A stretch of 49,539 bases of DNA, from positions 1-49,539 of the forward strand of contig NZ_JAAMQJ010000039.1 in the NCBI RefSeq assembly GCF_013523125.1, read 5' to 3'. How positions within the stretch are numbered: the stretch's first letter is position 1; each line of letters begins with the position of its first letter. Position numbers and translations under genes: made by a program. The notes under the pieces were generated by a model. That model saw only the letters and a program-made list of their open reading frames with translations, did not search any database and was not told where the DNA came from. This document shows positions 36,360 to 44,286 of this stretch, piece after piece. This stretch comes from Pseudomonas entomophila. Its GTDB lineage: Bacteria > Pseudomonadota > Gammaproteobacteria > Pseudomonadales > Pseudomonadaceae.

Positions 36360-37310
36360 TTACCCCAACACCACCACCAACTTGCCCGACACCTGATTCC
36401 CCGCCAACTCGGCATAAGCCGCTTCGGCCTCCGCAGCCGGATAAGCCCGCACCAGTTGCGGCTTGGCCCGCCCTTCGGCGAACAGCGGCCACACCTGCTC
36501 GTGCAAGGCCTGCAACAGCTGTGCCTTGAACCCATCATCACGGTTGCGCAGGGTCGAGCCGGTCACCTGTAGACGCTTGGCCAGGACCTGGGCCAGGTCG
36601 ACTTCGGCACTACGCCCCCCCATCAGGCCGATGATCACCCAGCGACCGTCACGGGCGAGCAGCTTGAGGTTGAGCGCCGCGTAGCTGGCCCCAACCGGAT
36701 CGAGCACGACGTCGAACGGCCCATGGGCTTCGAGCGCCTGGAGGTCCTCACCGCGCAGCACGCCGCCTGCGGCGCCCAGGTCCTGGCAGTAGGCCAGGCG
36801 CTCGGCCGAGCCCACGCTGACCCAGACCGGGTTGCCGAACGCCTTGCACAACTGGATCGCTGCCGAACCGACACCACTGGCGCCCGCGTGCACCAGCACC
36901 TTTTCACCCGCTTTCAGGTCGCCGAGCTGGAACAGGTTGAGCCAGGCGGTGGCGTACACCTCGGGGATGGCAGCCGCTTCCTCCAGCGTGACGCCCTCCG
37001 GCACCGGCAGCACATGACGGGCATCGACCACCACCTCGTCCGCCATGCCACCACCGGCGAGCAGCGCGCACACGCGATCGCCCACGCGCCAATCGGCACC
37101 GGCACCGACCTCGCTGATCACACCCGCGCACTCCAGGCCCAGGTAGGGGCTGGCACCTGGCGGGGGTGGGTAGGCGCCGGCGATCTGCAACAGGTCGGCG
37201 CGGTTCAATCCAGCCGCCGTCACACGGATGCGCACCTGGCCCGCGTCGCATTCCGGGGCCTGCACCTCGACCCAGCTCAGTTGCCCTTCAACGCCTTGCA
37301 ATGCCTTCAC
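36360..37310 (-). CDS. NAD(P)H quinone oxidoreductase, PIG3-like
   Basis: The 316-residue zinc-free medium-chain dehydrogenase has the GroES-like N-domain (NRADLLQIAGAYPPPPGASPYLG is a hallmark of the TP53I3/PIG3 branch) and a Rossmann domain with HAGASGVGSAAIQL near 140. It probably reduces quinones with NADPH. GTG start at 37310 with GGAGGCACT upstream. It diverges from prc. Confidence 0.9.
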   Translation of the reverse strand: MKALQGVEGQLSWVEVQAPECDAGQVRIRVTAAGLNRADLLQIAGAYPPPPGASPYLGLECAGVISEVGAGADWRVGDRVCALLAGGGMADEVVVDARHVLPVPEGVTLEEAAAIPEVYATAWLNLFQLGDLKAGEKVLVHAGASGVGSAAIQLCKAFGNPVWVSVGSAERLAYCQDLGAAGGVLRGEDLQALEAHGPFDVVLDPVGASYAALNLKLLARDGRWVIIGLMGGRSAEVDLAQVLAKRLQVTGSTLRNRDDGFKAQLLQALHEQVWPLFAEGRAKPQLVRAYPAAEAEAAYAELAGNQVSGKLVVVLG

Positions 37311-37338
37311 AGTGCCTCCATAGTTGACCGATGAATGA

Positions 37339-37368
37339 GCCTGGGCACGTTTGCACCAGGCTTTTTTT
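37339..37368 (+). terminator. Orphan rho-independent terminator in the prc leader
   Basis: GCCTGG (37339-37344) pairs with CCAGGC (37356-37361), followed by seven T. It faces prc but lies between two divergent genes, where no upstream plus-strand gene needs ending. Confidence 0.7.
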
Positions 37369-37452
37369 GCAGTATGCGACCGGTCAGATGGAACCGGCCA
37401 AAGGAAAAGACGGCCTACTATGCGTGATCAATTGCCCCAGAGTCGAATCAGC

Positions 37453-39525
37453 ATGAAGCACTTTCTGCCCGGCACCGCCCTCGCCCTGATGCTCGGCCTC
37501 GGCAGCCTGTCACTCTCCGGCAATGTCGCGGCCGCCAACAAGTGGGATGGCCTGCAACCTGACCGCGACGAGATCGTCGCCAGCCTGAACGTGGTCGAGC
37601 TGCTCAAGCGCCACCACTACAGCAAGCCGCCGTTGGACGATGCACGCTCGGTCATCATCTACGACAGCTACCTGAAGTTGCTCGACCCCTCGCGCAGCTA
37701 CTTCACCGCGAGCGACATCGCCGAATTCGACAAGTGGAAGACCCAGTTCGACGACTTCCTCAAGAAGGGCGAGCTGCAACCGGGCTTCATCATCTACAAG
37801 CGCTACCTCGATCGGGTGAAGGCGCGTCTGGACTTCGCCCTGGCCGAACTGGACAAGGGCGTCGACAAGATCGACTTCACCACCCACGAGCAGTTGCTGG
37901 TCGACCGCAAGGACGCGCCCTGGCTGAAGAACACCGCCGAGCTCGACGACCTGTGGCGCAAGCGCGTCAAAGACGAGGTGCTGCGCCAGAAGATCGCCGG
38001 CAAGGACCTCAAGCAGATCCAGGAGACCCTGACCAAGCGCTACAAGAACCAGCTGGCGCGCCTCGACCAGACCCGTGCCGAGGACATCTTCCAGGCCTAC
38101 ATCAACACCTTCGCGCAGTCCTACGACCCGCACACCAACTACCTCTCGCCGGACAACGCCGAGAACTTCGACATCAACATGAGCCTGTCGCTGGAGGGCA
38201 TCGGCGCGGTGCTGCAGAGCGACAACGACCAGGTGAAGATCGTGCGCCTGGTGCCGGCGGGCCCTGCGGCCAAGACCAAGCAGGTGTCGCCGGCGGACAA
38301 GATCATCGGCGTCGCCCAGGGCGACAAGGAAATGGTCGACGTGGTCGGCTGGCGCCTGGACGAAGTGGTCAAGCTGATCCGCGGGCCCAAGGGCTCGGTG
38401 GTGCGCCTGGACATCATCCCGGCCAGCAACGCACCGAACGACCAGACCAGCAAGGTGGTGTCGATCACCCGCGAGGCGGTCAAGCTCGAAGAGCAGGCGG
38501 CCAAGAAGTCGATCCTCAACCTCAAGCAGGACGGGCGTGACTACAAGCTGGGGATCATCGAGATCCCGGCCTTCTACCTGGACTTCAAGGCCTACCGTGC
38601 CGGGGACCCTGAGTACAAGAGCACCACGCGCGACGTGAAGAAGCTGCTGACCGAGCTGCAGAAGGAGAAGGTCGACGGCGTGGTCATCGACCTGCGCAAC
38701 AACGGCGGTGGTTCGCTTCAGGAAGCGACCGAACTGACCAGCCTGTTCATCGACAAGGGCCCGACGGTCCTGGTGCGCAACAGCGATGGCCGCGTCGACG
38801 TACTGGAAGACGAGCACAAGGGCGCGTTCTACAAAGGCCCGCTGACCTTGCTGGTCAACCGCCTGTCCGCCTCTGCGTCGGAGATCTTCGCCGGCGCCAT
38901 GCAGGACTATCACCGTGCGCTGATCATCGGTGGGCAGACCTTCGGCAAGGGGACGGTGCAGACCATCCAGCCGCTGAACCACGGCGAGCTCAAGCTGACC
39001 CTGGCCAAGTTCTACCGGGTGTCCGGGCAGAGCACCCAGCACCAGGGCGTGCTGCCGGACATCGCCTACCCGTCGATCATCGATACCAAGGAGATCGGGG
39101 AAAGCGCCCTGCCCGAGGCCATGCCCTGGGATACCATCCGTCCTGTCGTGAAGCCTGCTTCCGATCCGTTCAAGCCGTACCTGGCGCAGCTCAAGGCGCG
39201 TCATGAGGCGCGCAGCCTGAAGGATCCGGAGTTCGCCTACATCCGCGATCGCCTGGCGTTGACCCAACAGCTGATGAACGAGAAGACCGTCAGCCTGAAC
39301 GAGCAGGAGCGCCGCGCCCGCCACGACGAGATCGATGCCAAGCAACTGGCCCTCGAGAACGTGCGCCGCAAGGCCAAGGGCGAAGAGCCGCTCAAGGAGC
39401 TGAAGAAGGAAGACGAGGACGCCTTGCCGAGCGAGCCGGAAGACACCAAGCCGGAAGACGATGCCTACCTGGCAGAGACTGGCCGGATCCTGCTGGACTA
39501 CCTGAGCCTGAGCAAAAGCCGGTGA
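37453..39525 (+). CDS. prc: Carboxy-terminal (tail-specific) protease Prc
   Basis: Prc is a periplasmic serine protease that trims lipoproteins, penicillin-binding proteins and peptidoglycan hydrolases from the C-terminus. The 690-residue product has a signal peptide (1-27, ending NVAAA), an N-terminal helical domain, a PDZ domain (about 245-325), and the S41 catalytic core with the serine in NRLSASASEIFAG and the lysine in GQTFGKGTVQT. The DUF3340 C-terminal region is present. MKHFLPG at 37453 is taken as the start since it gives a clean signal peptide; an upstream ATG at 37420 would add 11 residues. Confidence 0.94.
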   Translation: MKHFLPGTALALMLGLGSLSLSGNVAAANKWDGLQPDRDEIVASLNVVELLKRHHYSKPPLDDARSVIIYDSYLKLLDPSRSYFTASDIAEFDKWKTQFDDFLKKGELQPGFIIYKRYLDRVKARLDFALAELDKGVDKIDFTTHEQLLVDRKDAPWLKNTAELDDLWRKRVKDEVLRQKIAGKDLKQIQETLTKRYKNQLARLDQTRAEDIFQAYINTFAQSYDPHTNYLSPDNAENFDINMSLSLEGIGAVLQSDNDQVKIVRLVPAGPAAKTKQVSPADKIIGVAQGDKEMVDVVGWRLDEVVKLIRGPKGSVVRLDIIPASNAPNDQTSKVVSITREAVKLEEQAAKKSILNLKQDGRDYKLGIIEIPAFYLDFKAYRAGDPEYKSTTRDVKKLLTELQKEKVDGVVIDLRNNGGGSLQEATELTSLFIDKGPTVLVRNSDGRVDVLEDEHKGAFYKGPLTLLVNRLSASASEIFAGAMQDYHRALIIGGQTFGKGTVQTIQPLNHGELKLTLAKFYRVSGQSTQHQGVLPDIAYPSIIDTKEIGESALPEAMPWDTIRPVVKPASDPFKPYLAQLKARHEARSLKDPEFAYIRDRLALTQQLMNEKTVSLNEQERRARHDEIDAKQLALENVRRKAKGEEPLKELKKEDEDALPSEPEDTKPEDDAYLAETGRILLDYLSLSKSR

Positions 39526-39550
39526 AGCGCTGAACGTGCGTGCTTGACCC

Positions 39551-39577
39551 AAGGGGCCGCTTTTGCGGCCCCTTTTT
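39551..39577 (+). terminator. Rho-independent terminator of prc
   Basis: AAGGGGCCGC and GCGGCCCCTT form a 10-bp stem around a short T-rich loop, followed by TTTTC; it starts 26 bp after the prc stop. Confidence 0.9.
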
Positions 39578-39664
39578 CATGGGTCATGAACCCTCGATGT
39601 AGACGGGCCCTACCCCCTCACCGTCTGCGGCATGAATGCCCGTCAGGTCATCGTCCGGTGCGGC

Positions 39665-40048
39665 TCACGTCTCGTCCGGGTAGGCATGTTCGAACACCCG
39701 TACCACTTCCGACGCATGCCAGGCCGCGGCTTCCAGCCCATCGGCCGGCCCGGCGAAACGCCCGAGCCGTTCGGCACACTCGAAGAACCCAGGCCGCGGC
39801 AGACGGCTGGCGCCCTGGCTGATCACCAGCGCGCTGCGCAGAGGCTGGTCGGCCCGAGCGTCGATCAGCGCCAGGTGCTCCAGCGCAGCGGTAAGCGTCT
39901 GCATGGCAGGCGTGGGCAGTTGCAGGCGCTCGATCAACGCACGGTAGGTCAACAGGTGACGTTGACGACGGGCCAGGTCAAGCGCATCCAGCAGGCTTTG
40001 CCAATGCTGGCGGCTGATCCTGACCTGACTCAAGAGGGCTCGCTCCAT
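39665..40048 (-). CDS. Conserved hypothetical protein paired with the XRE regulator
   Basis: The 127-residue protein starts MERALLSQVRISRQHWQSLL and has no membrane segment or known catalytic motif. The first 70 residues look all-helical, with a winged-helix-like pattern (RHLLTYRALIERLQLPTPAMQ, broken here by one residue in the middle of the family motif I recognise only weakly). Its ATG lies 19 nt inside the upstream XRE gene, so the two are translated together. I do not recognise the family; the tight coupling and small size make a regulator partner or a toxin-like partner possible. Confidence 0.75.
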   Translation of the reverse strand: MERALLSQVRISRQHWQSLLDALDLARRQRHLLTYRALIERLQLPTPAMQTLTAALEHLALIDARADQPLRSALVISQGASRLPRPGFFECAERLGRFAGPADGLEAAAWHASEVVRVFEHAYPDET

Positions 40049-40383
40049 CCCGGCAGCCCCAGCTCCCACGCCAGGCTGCGGCGGATGGCAGCATCCGGTT
40101 GACGCTCGCCGGACTCGATCATCGCCAGATAGGCCGGGCTGATGCCGACGCTGCGTGCCAGCGCTTCACGGGCCAGACCCTTGGCTTCGCGCAGGCGCGG
40201 CAGTTCGGTCAGAGGCTGGAGGGTGGGCTGGGCAACGGTTTCAGGCGCTGGATCAGCCTGCGCTGCAAGCGGCGTCTCGCGTTCGGTTGCATGCCCGGCG
40301 GCCTTGAGCAAGGCCTGGTAGTGCTCCCAGGGCAACACCGCGTACTGCGGTTTGCCTTCGTGAATGATGACCTGTACATCCAT
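40030..40383 (-). CDS. XRE-family regulator with Phd-like N-terminus
   Basis: The 117-residue protein has a C-terminal helix-turn-helix of the XRE type (about 62-115: LREAKGLAREALARSVGIS, then PAYLAMIESGERQPD). The N-terminal 30 residues (VQVIIHEGKPQYAVLPWEHY, then QALLKAAG) resemble the strand-helix N-terminus of Phd/YefM antitoxins. A Pro/Ala-rich linker joins the two. GGGG 8 nt before the ATG is the likely ribosome site. It is the first gene of a two-gene unit; antitoxin-like proteins of this type usually repress their own promoter, but no operator was identified. Confidence 0.85.
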   Translation of the reverse strand: MDVQVIIHEGKPQYAVLPWEHYQALLKAAGHATERETPLAAQADPAPETVAQPTLQPLTELPRLREAKGLAREALARSVGISPAYLAMIESGERQPDAAIRRSLAWELGLPGWSEPS

Positions 40384-40467
40384 GACGAAAACCCCTTTTC
40401 TCCGCGCGCCACGGCGTGTGGCGCTTCGGTACGACTGGGTGGCAAGTATATCAGGCGATACGGATGC

Positions 40468-40908
40468 CTACGGCTGGCCGCGCTCCAGGCGAAGCGCCTC
40501 GGGCGTGTCGGGCAGGCATTCCACCACGCGCAGCTTCTCGGGCGCCTGGGTATCGCGCCAGGTCTTGAACTTGGTCAGCTCGTCGCCAACGGTCTTGATG
40601 ACCCAGCCCAGCACGGCGATGTCGTCGAGAAAGCCCACGCCGAGCAGCCAGTCGGGAATGGCATCGAGCGGGCTGACGAAGTACAGCAGGCCGGCCACGA
40701 TCGTGATGATGGATTTCTTGCTGATGTCGCGGTATTCGCCACGCCACCAGGCCAGACAGAGCGACTGCATGAGCTTGACGTCATGACGCAGTTGGCCGAG
40801 CTTCGGCCCCTTGCGCGCCACGGCGAACAGCAAGGCCGGCAGACGGCCACGGCTGAGCAGGCGCTCGGCCAGGGGGAGGAAGCGACTGAAATTCCACGGT
40901 GCGTTCAT
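40468..40908 (-). CDS. YkvA/DUF1232 family protein
   Basis: The 146-residue protein carries the DUF1232 core at about 65-105 (ITIVAGLLYFVSPLDAIPDW, then LLGVGFLDDIAVLGWV), a short amphipathic/membrane-associating segment typical of YkvA proteins. Function unknown. The ATG at 40908 has GGAGG at 4 nt. An exact pair of DnaA boxes lies 26 bp upstream of this start. Confidence 0.88.
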   Translation of the reverse strand: MNAPWNFSRFLPLAERLLSRGRLPALLFAVARKGPKLGQLRHDVKLMQSLCLAWWRGEYRDISKKSIITIVAGLLYFVSPLDAIPDWLLGVGFLDDIAVLGWVIKTVGDELTKFKTWRDTQAPEKLRVVECLPDTPEALRLERGQP

Positions 40909-40931
40909 TGAACCTCCAGCAGGAACGGGTA

Positions 40932-40958
40932 GGTTATCCACATTTACTGTGGATAACC
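40932..40958. promoter_or_regulatory. Perfect inverted pair of DnaA boxes
   Basis: GGTTATCCACA and TGTGGATAACC are exact complements separated by TTTAC. Each holds the consensus DnaA box TTATCCACA (40934-40942, and 40948-40956 on the opposite strand). It lies just upstream of the YkvA gene. The palindrome could bind DnaA or fold as a hairpin in the leader. Confidence 0.65.
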
Positions 40959-41566
40959 TTGTGAACAGGGGGGCGTTTCCACGGTTTGGCCCCTGCACGG
41001 CAAGGGTCGCACTCGAATCGGGCGTTTTTTACACACTTGTTTCAAAGCCAGCCAAGGTGTGTGACAGGGGTCGAGGTCGCAGGTGCCGACTGCATGTCGA
41101 CCTTGGAAGGTGAGCGGGGTTCGCCCAGCCTGTCGAGCTGGAGGCCTGCCGTGCACGATAGGACTTGCGCAAATTGGTCACCGTCCAGAACTGAGCGACA
41201 GGCAGGGCTTTGGGCCTCTGCCCTGCAAGGGGCAGCCTGTGGGAGCCGGCTTGCCGGCGATGGCGATGGTGGCTGCACTGCCGTCATCGCCGGCAAGCCG
41301 GCTCCTACAGGGGCGGGTACATGGGCTTGAAGACGTCTGTGCGAATCGATCGAGACTGGCACTGCCATGCCTGTCACCGCCCCCAGAACTGAGCAGCAGG
41401 CAGGGCTTCGGGTCTCTGCCCTGCAAGGGGCAGACTGTGGGAGCCGGCTTGCCGGCGATGGCGATAGTGGCTGCACTGCCGTCATCGCCGGCAAGCCGGC
41501 TCCCACAAGATAGGCGCATGGACTTGAAGGCATTCGCGCAGACCGATCGAGGCTGCTCCCTGAAAC
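40959..41566. repeat. Gene-free region with two tandem REPIN copies
   Basis: The region from the DnaA boxes to the FKBP terminator holds no credible gene. Two REPINs lie at 41238-41309 and 41436-41507; each is TGTGGGAGCCGGCTTGCCGGCGAT, a spacer, and its complement ending TCCTACA or TCCCACA. Flanking DNA is duplicated with them: CAGAACTGAGC at 41186 recurs at 41384, so the period is 198 bp. The copies differ at several bases, so the duplication is not recent. Confidence 0.8.
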
Positions 41567-41597
41567 GAAAACGCCCCGTCGGAACGGGGCATTTTCA
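41567..41597 (-). terminator. Rho-independent terminator of the FKBP gene
   Basis: GCCCCGTCGGAACGGGGC forms a stem of seven pairs (GCCCCGT/ACGGGGC) at 41573-41590, flanked by A- and T-rich runs on either side. It lies 28 bp after the stop on the minus strand. Confidence 0.85.
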
Positions 41598-41617
41598 GGC
41601 GGAGTGCGTCTGGCTGC

Positions 41618-42388
41618 TTACTGAGCAGGCGTCTCGGCCGGGGCGTCGGCAGGTGCTTCAGCCGGTGCCTGGGCCGGATCGACCGGGGCTTGGCCCTGGT
41701 CCTTGATGCCCAGCAGTTCGAGATCGAACACCAAGACCGAGTTCGCCGGGATCAACGGGCTCGGGCTCTGGGCGCCGTAGGCCAGCTCAGCTGGGATGAA
41801 CAGCTTGTACTTCTCGCCGACGTGCATCAGTTGCAGGCCTTCGACCCAGCCTGGGATGACGCCGCTGACCGGCAGGTCGATCGGACTGCCGCGCTCGACG
41901 GAGCTGTCGAACACCTTGCCATCGATCAGCTTGCCTTCGTAATGCACGGTCACGACATCGGTCGGCTTGGGCTGCGGGCCGTCGGCCTTCTTGATGACTT
42001 GGTACTGCAGGCCCGAGGCGGTGGTGACCACGCCGTCCTTCTTGCCGTTTTCCTCGAGGAACTTCTTGCCGGCGGCAGAGGCCTCTTCGCTGGCCTTGGC
42101 CTGACGCTCCTCGGCACGCTTCTGCAGGTCGCTGAAGGCGGCGACCAGCTCCTCGTCCTTCAGGCGCTGGTCTTTCTTGCCGACCGCGTCTTCGATCCCG
42201 AGGGCCACGGCCTTGGAATCCAGATCGTCCATGCCTTCCTGAGCCAGGCTCTTGCCCATGTTCAGGCCGATGCCGTACGAGGCTTTCTGGGAAGACGTCT
42301 TGAGCTCGACGTCGCTGGCCTGCTTGTCGCAGCCGGCGAGAACCAGGCTGACCAGGGCAACCGCGGCCGCCAAACGATGCTGTTTCAT
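41618..42388 (-). CDS. FKBP-type peptidyl-prolyl isomerase, lipoprotein (FkpA/Mip-like)
   Basis: The 256-residue protein has a lipoprotein signal with lipobox LAGC (Cys20), an N-terminal helical dimerisation domain (FKBP_N, about 30-125), and an FKBP domain (about 140-228) with VHYEGKLIDGKVFDSS, PVSGVIPGWVEGLQ, and IPAELAYG. The last 25 residues are an Ala/Pro-rich tail. It probably assists folding of envelope proteins from the membrane-anchored periplasmic side. Start is the ATG at 42388. Confidence 0.93.
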   Translation of the reverse strand: MKQHRLAAAVALVSLVLAGCDKQASDVELKTSSQKASYGIGLNMGKSLAQEGMDDLDSKAVALGIEDAVGKKDQRLKDEELVAAFSDLQKRAEERQAKASEEASAAGKKFLEENGKKDGVVTTASGLQYQVIKKADGPQPKPTDVVTVHYEGKLIDGKVFDSSVERGSPIDLPVSGVIPGWVEGLQLMHVGEKYKLFIPAELAYGAQSPSPLIPANSVLVFDLELLGIKDQGQAPVDPAQAPAEAPADAPAETPAQ

Positions 42389-42610
42389 GCTAGATCCTTG
42401 TTCATGCGCCATAAGGGCAATCAGGGTAAAGCCGCGAGCTTAGCAGGCGGTCATCACCAATGGCTACCGGGATCAGAGCGCCTTTGGCTGCAGAAGTTCA
42501 GCCCTGGCCGGCAGGAAGACGGTTCGGCTTCGACGGCCGCTGTCGTGTCCTGCCAGCATCGCCTTGAAGCTGCCTGACACCCCCAGCGGCCAAACGCACT
42601 TCACCCACCC

Positions 42611-42638
42611 CTTGCAGCTTGCAGCTTGCAGCTTGCAG
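42611..42638. repeat. Four-copy CTTGCAG heptamer array
   Basis: CTTGCAG is repeated four times without change, between the FKBP start and the polyphosphate:AMP phosphotransferase stop. It is a sister sequence of the GCGGCAA/TTGCCGC array after fadE. Nothing else is seen in the 263-bp interval. Confidence 0.9.
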
Positions 42639-42651
42639 CGCCCACCAGCTT

Positions 42652-44136
42652 CTACCCCTCGAACGCCGCCTCCAAGGCGTCGTTGATCGTGCGCAGCACC
42701 TTGACCCTGGCCCAGCGCTTGTCGTTGGCCTCCACCAAGGTCCACGGTGCGATCGTGGTACTGGTGCGGTCGACCATGTCGCCGACCGCCTCGGCGTACT
42801 GGTCCCATTTCTCACGGTTGCGCCAGTCTTCCTCGGTGATTTTGAAGCGTTTGAACGGCACCGCTTCACGCGCCTCGAACCGCTCCAGCTGGGTCTGCTG
42901 GTCGATCGACAGCCAGAACTTCACCACCACGACCCCAGCGTCGCGCAACTGCTCTTCGAAGTCGTTGATCTCGCCGTAGGCGCGCTGCCAGTCGCTCGGC
43001 GGGCAGAAGCCTTCCACCCGTTCCACCAGCACCCGCCCATACCAGGAACGGTCGAAGACGGTGAACTTGCCCCGGGCCGGGATGTGTCGCCAGAACCGCC
43101 ACAGGTAAGGCTGCGCGCGCTCTTCCTCGGTCGGCGCGGCGATCGGGACGATGCGGTACTGACGCGGGTCCAGCGCGGCGGCCACACGACGAATGGCGCC
43201 GCCCTTGCCCGCAGCGTCGTTGCCTTCGAACACGGCCACCAGCGCGTGCCGACGCATCTTCTTGTGCCGCAGCAACCCCGACAGGCGCGCCTGCTCCGCG
43301 ATCAGTTGACGCTGGTAATCGTCCTTGTCCAGGCGCAAGGTCAGGTCCAGGCTGCCCAACAGGCTGCGCTGGTCGAGGCTGCGCCCCGGAGGTGCGCTAT
43401 GGCCGGTCGAGGTGGGCGGGGCGTCCTTGGCCAGCGCATTCTGCAAGGCCTCCAGGATGATGCGTCCGACCGCCAGGCTGCGGTAGTACGGGTCCGCCCC
43501 TTCGATGATGTGCCAGGGCGCATAATCGCGGCTGGTGCGACGCAGCACGCGCTCGCCATAGCGCACGAAGCGGTCGTAGGTCCGCGACTGCTGCCAGTCC
43601 AACGGGCTGATGCGCCAGCTGTGCAACGGGTCGTCCGCCAGCGCCTTGAGCCGGGCCTTCATCTGCTGCTTGGAGAGGTGGAACCAGAACTTGATGATCA
43701 GCGCGCCTTCGTCGCAGAGCATCTGCTCCAGGCGCTCGGCACCGGCGATCGCCTGGTCCAGCACGGCGTTCTTGAAGTCGCCCTGCACGCGTCCTTGCAG
43801 CATCTGGCTGTACCAGTTGCCGAAGAACACCCCGGTACGCCCCTTGGGCGGCAGGGCCCGCCAGTAGCGCCAGGCCGGTGGACGGGCCAGTTCTTCGTCG
43901 GTCTTCTCGTCGAAGGTGCGCACCTCGATGAGTCGAGGGTCCATCCATTCGTTGAGCAGCCTCACCGTCTCGCCCTTGCCGGCGCCCTCGATGCCGTTGA
44001 TCAAGATGATCAGCGGGAAGCGGGCCTGCGCCTTGAGTTCGTACTGCGCCTCCAGCAACGCTTCGCGCAGGGCCGGCTCTTCGGCGTCGAACACCGCCTT
44101 GTCGATGCAGTGGCCGATCTCCGCGGATTCGAACAT
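42652..44136 (-). CDS. pap: Polyphosphate:AMP phosphotransferase (two-domain PPK2)
   Basis: Pap transfers phosphate from polyphosphate to AMP, giving ADP. The 494-residue protein has two fused PPK2 domains: the first with Walker A GIEGAGKGE (near 48-56), the second with GNDAAGKGG (near 285-293), each with its FFGNWYSQML or FDRSWYGRVLVERVEG lid motif. Two-domain PPK2s of class II show this specificity. ATG 44136 chosen over a longer frame. It diverges from mnmC. Confidence 0.93.
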   Translation of the reverse strand: MFESAEIGHCIDKAVFDAEEPALREALLEAQYELKAQARFPLIILINGIEGAGKGETVRLLNEWMDPRLIEVRTFDEKTDEELARPPAWRYWRALPPKGRTGVFFGNWYSQMLQGRVQGDFKNAVLDQAIAGAERLEQMLCDEGALIIKFWFHLSKQQMKARLKALADDPLHSWRISPLDWQQSRTYDRFVRYGERVLRRTSRDYAPWHIIEGADPYYRSLAVGRIILEALQNALAKDAPPTSTGHSAPPGRSLDQRSLLGSLDLTLRLDKDDYQRQLIAEQARLSGLLRHKKMRRHALVAVFEGNDAAGKGGAIRRVAAALDPRQYRIVPIAAPTEEERAQPYLWRFWRHIPARGKFTVFDRSWYGRVLVERVEGFCPPSDWQRAYGEINDFEEQLRDAGVVVVKFWLSIDQQTQLERFEAREAVPFKRFKITEEDWRNREKWDQYAEAVGDMVDRTSTTIAPWTLVEANDKRWARVKVLRTINDALEAAFEG

Positions 44137-44286
44137 GTCTGGCTCCTTCGATGATGAACAGGGCCGACGCCTCGGCCTGGGTCGTTGGCGGTTGGACACG
44201 CCAATCGTGTCGGTTGTTAGATCGTCTTGCGTGAATTCGCGCCAGAAGCCCCTTAAAATGATCGCTTCGTTGCCGTCGAGCCGCTC

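Noticed and set aside
40932..40958. Replication origin
   Set aside because: Only two DnaA boxes are present, with no AT-rich unwinding region and none of the origin genes (dnaA, dnaN, gyrB, parAB) nearby.
41238..41507. CRISPR array, because of two similar hairpin units at regular spacing
   Set aside because: Only two units, each itself an inverted REP pair; the intervening DNA is also duplicated, so there are no unique spacers, and no cas gene is seen.
41042..41706. Several overlapping frames of 60-200 codons around the REPIN duplication
   Set aside because: They arise from repeated REPIN DNA, occur on both strands in the same repeated words, and have no start signals.
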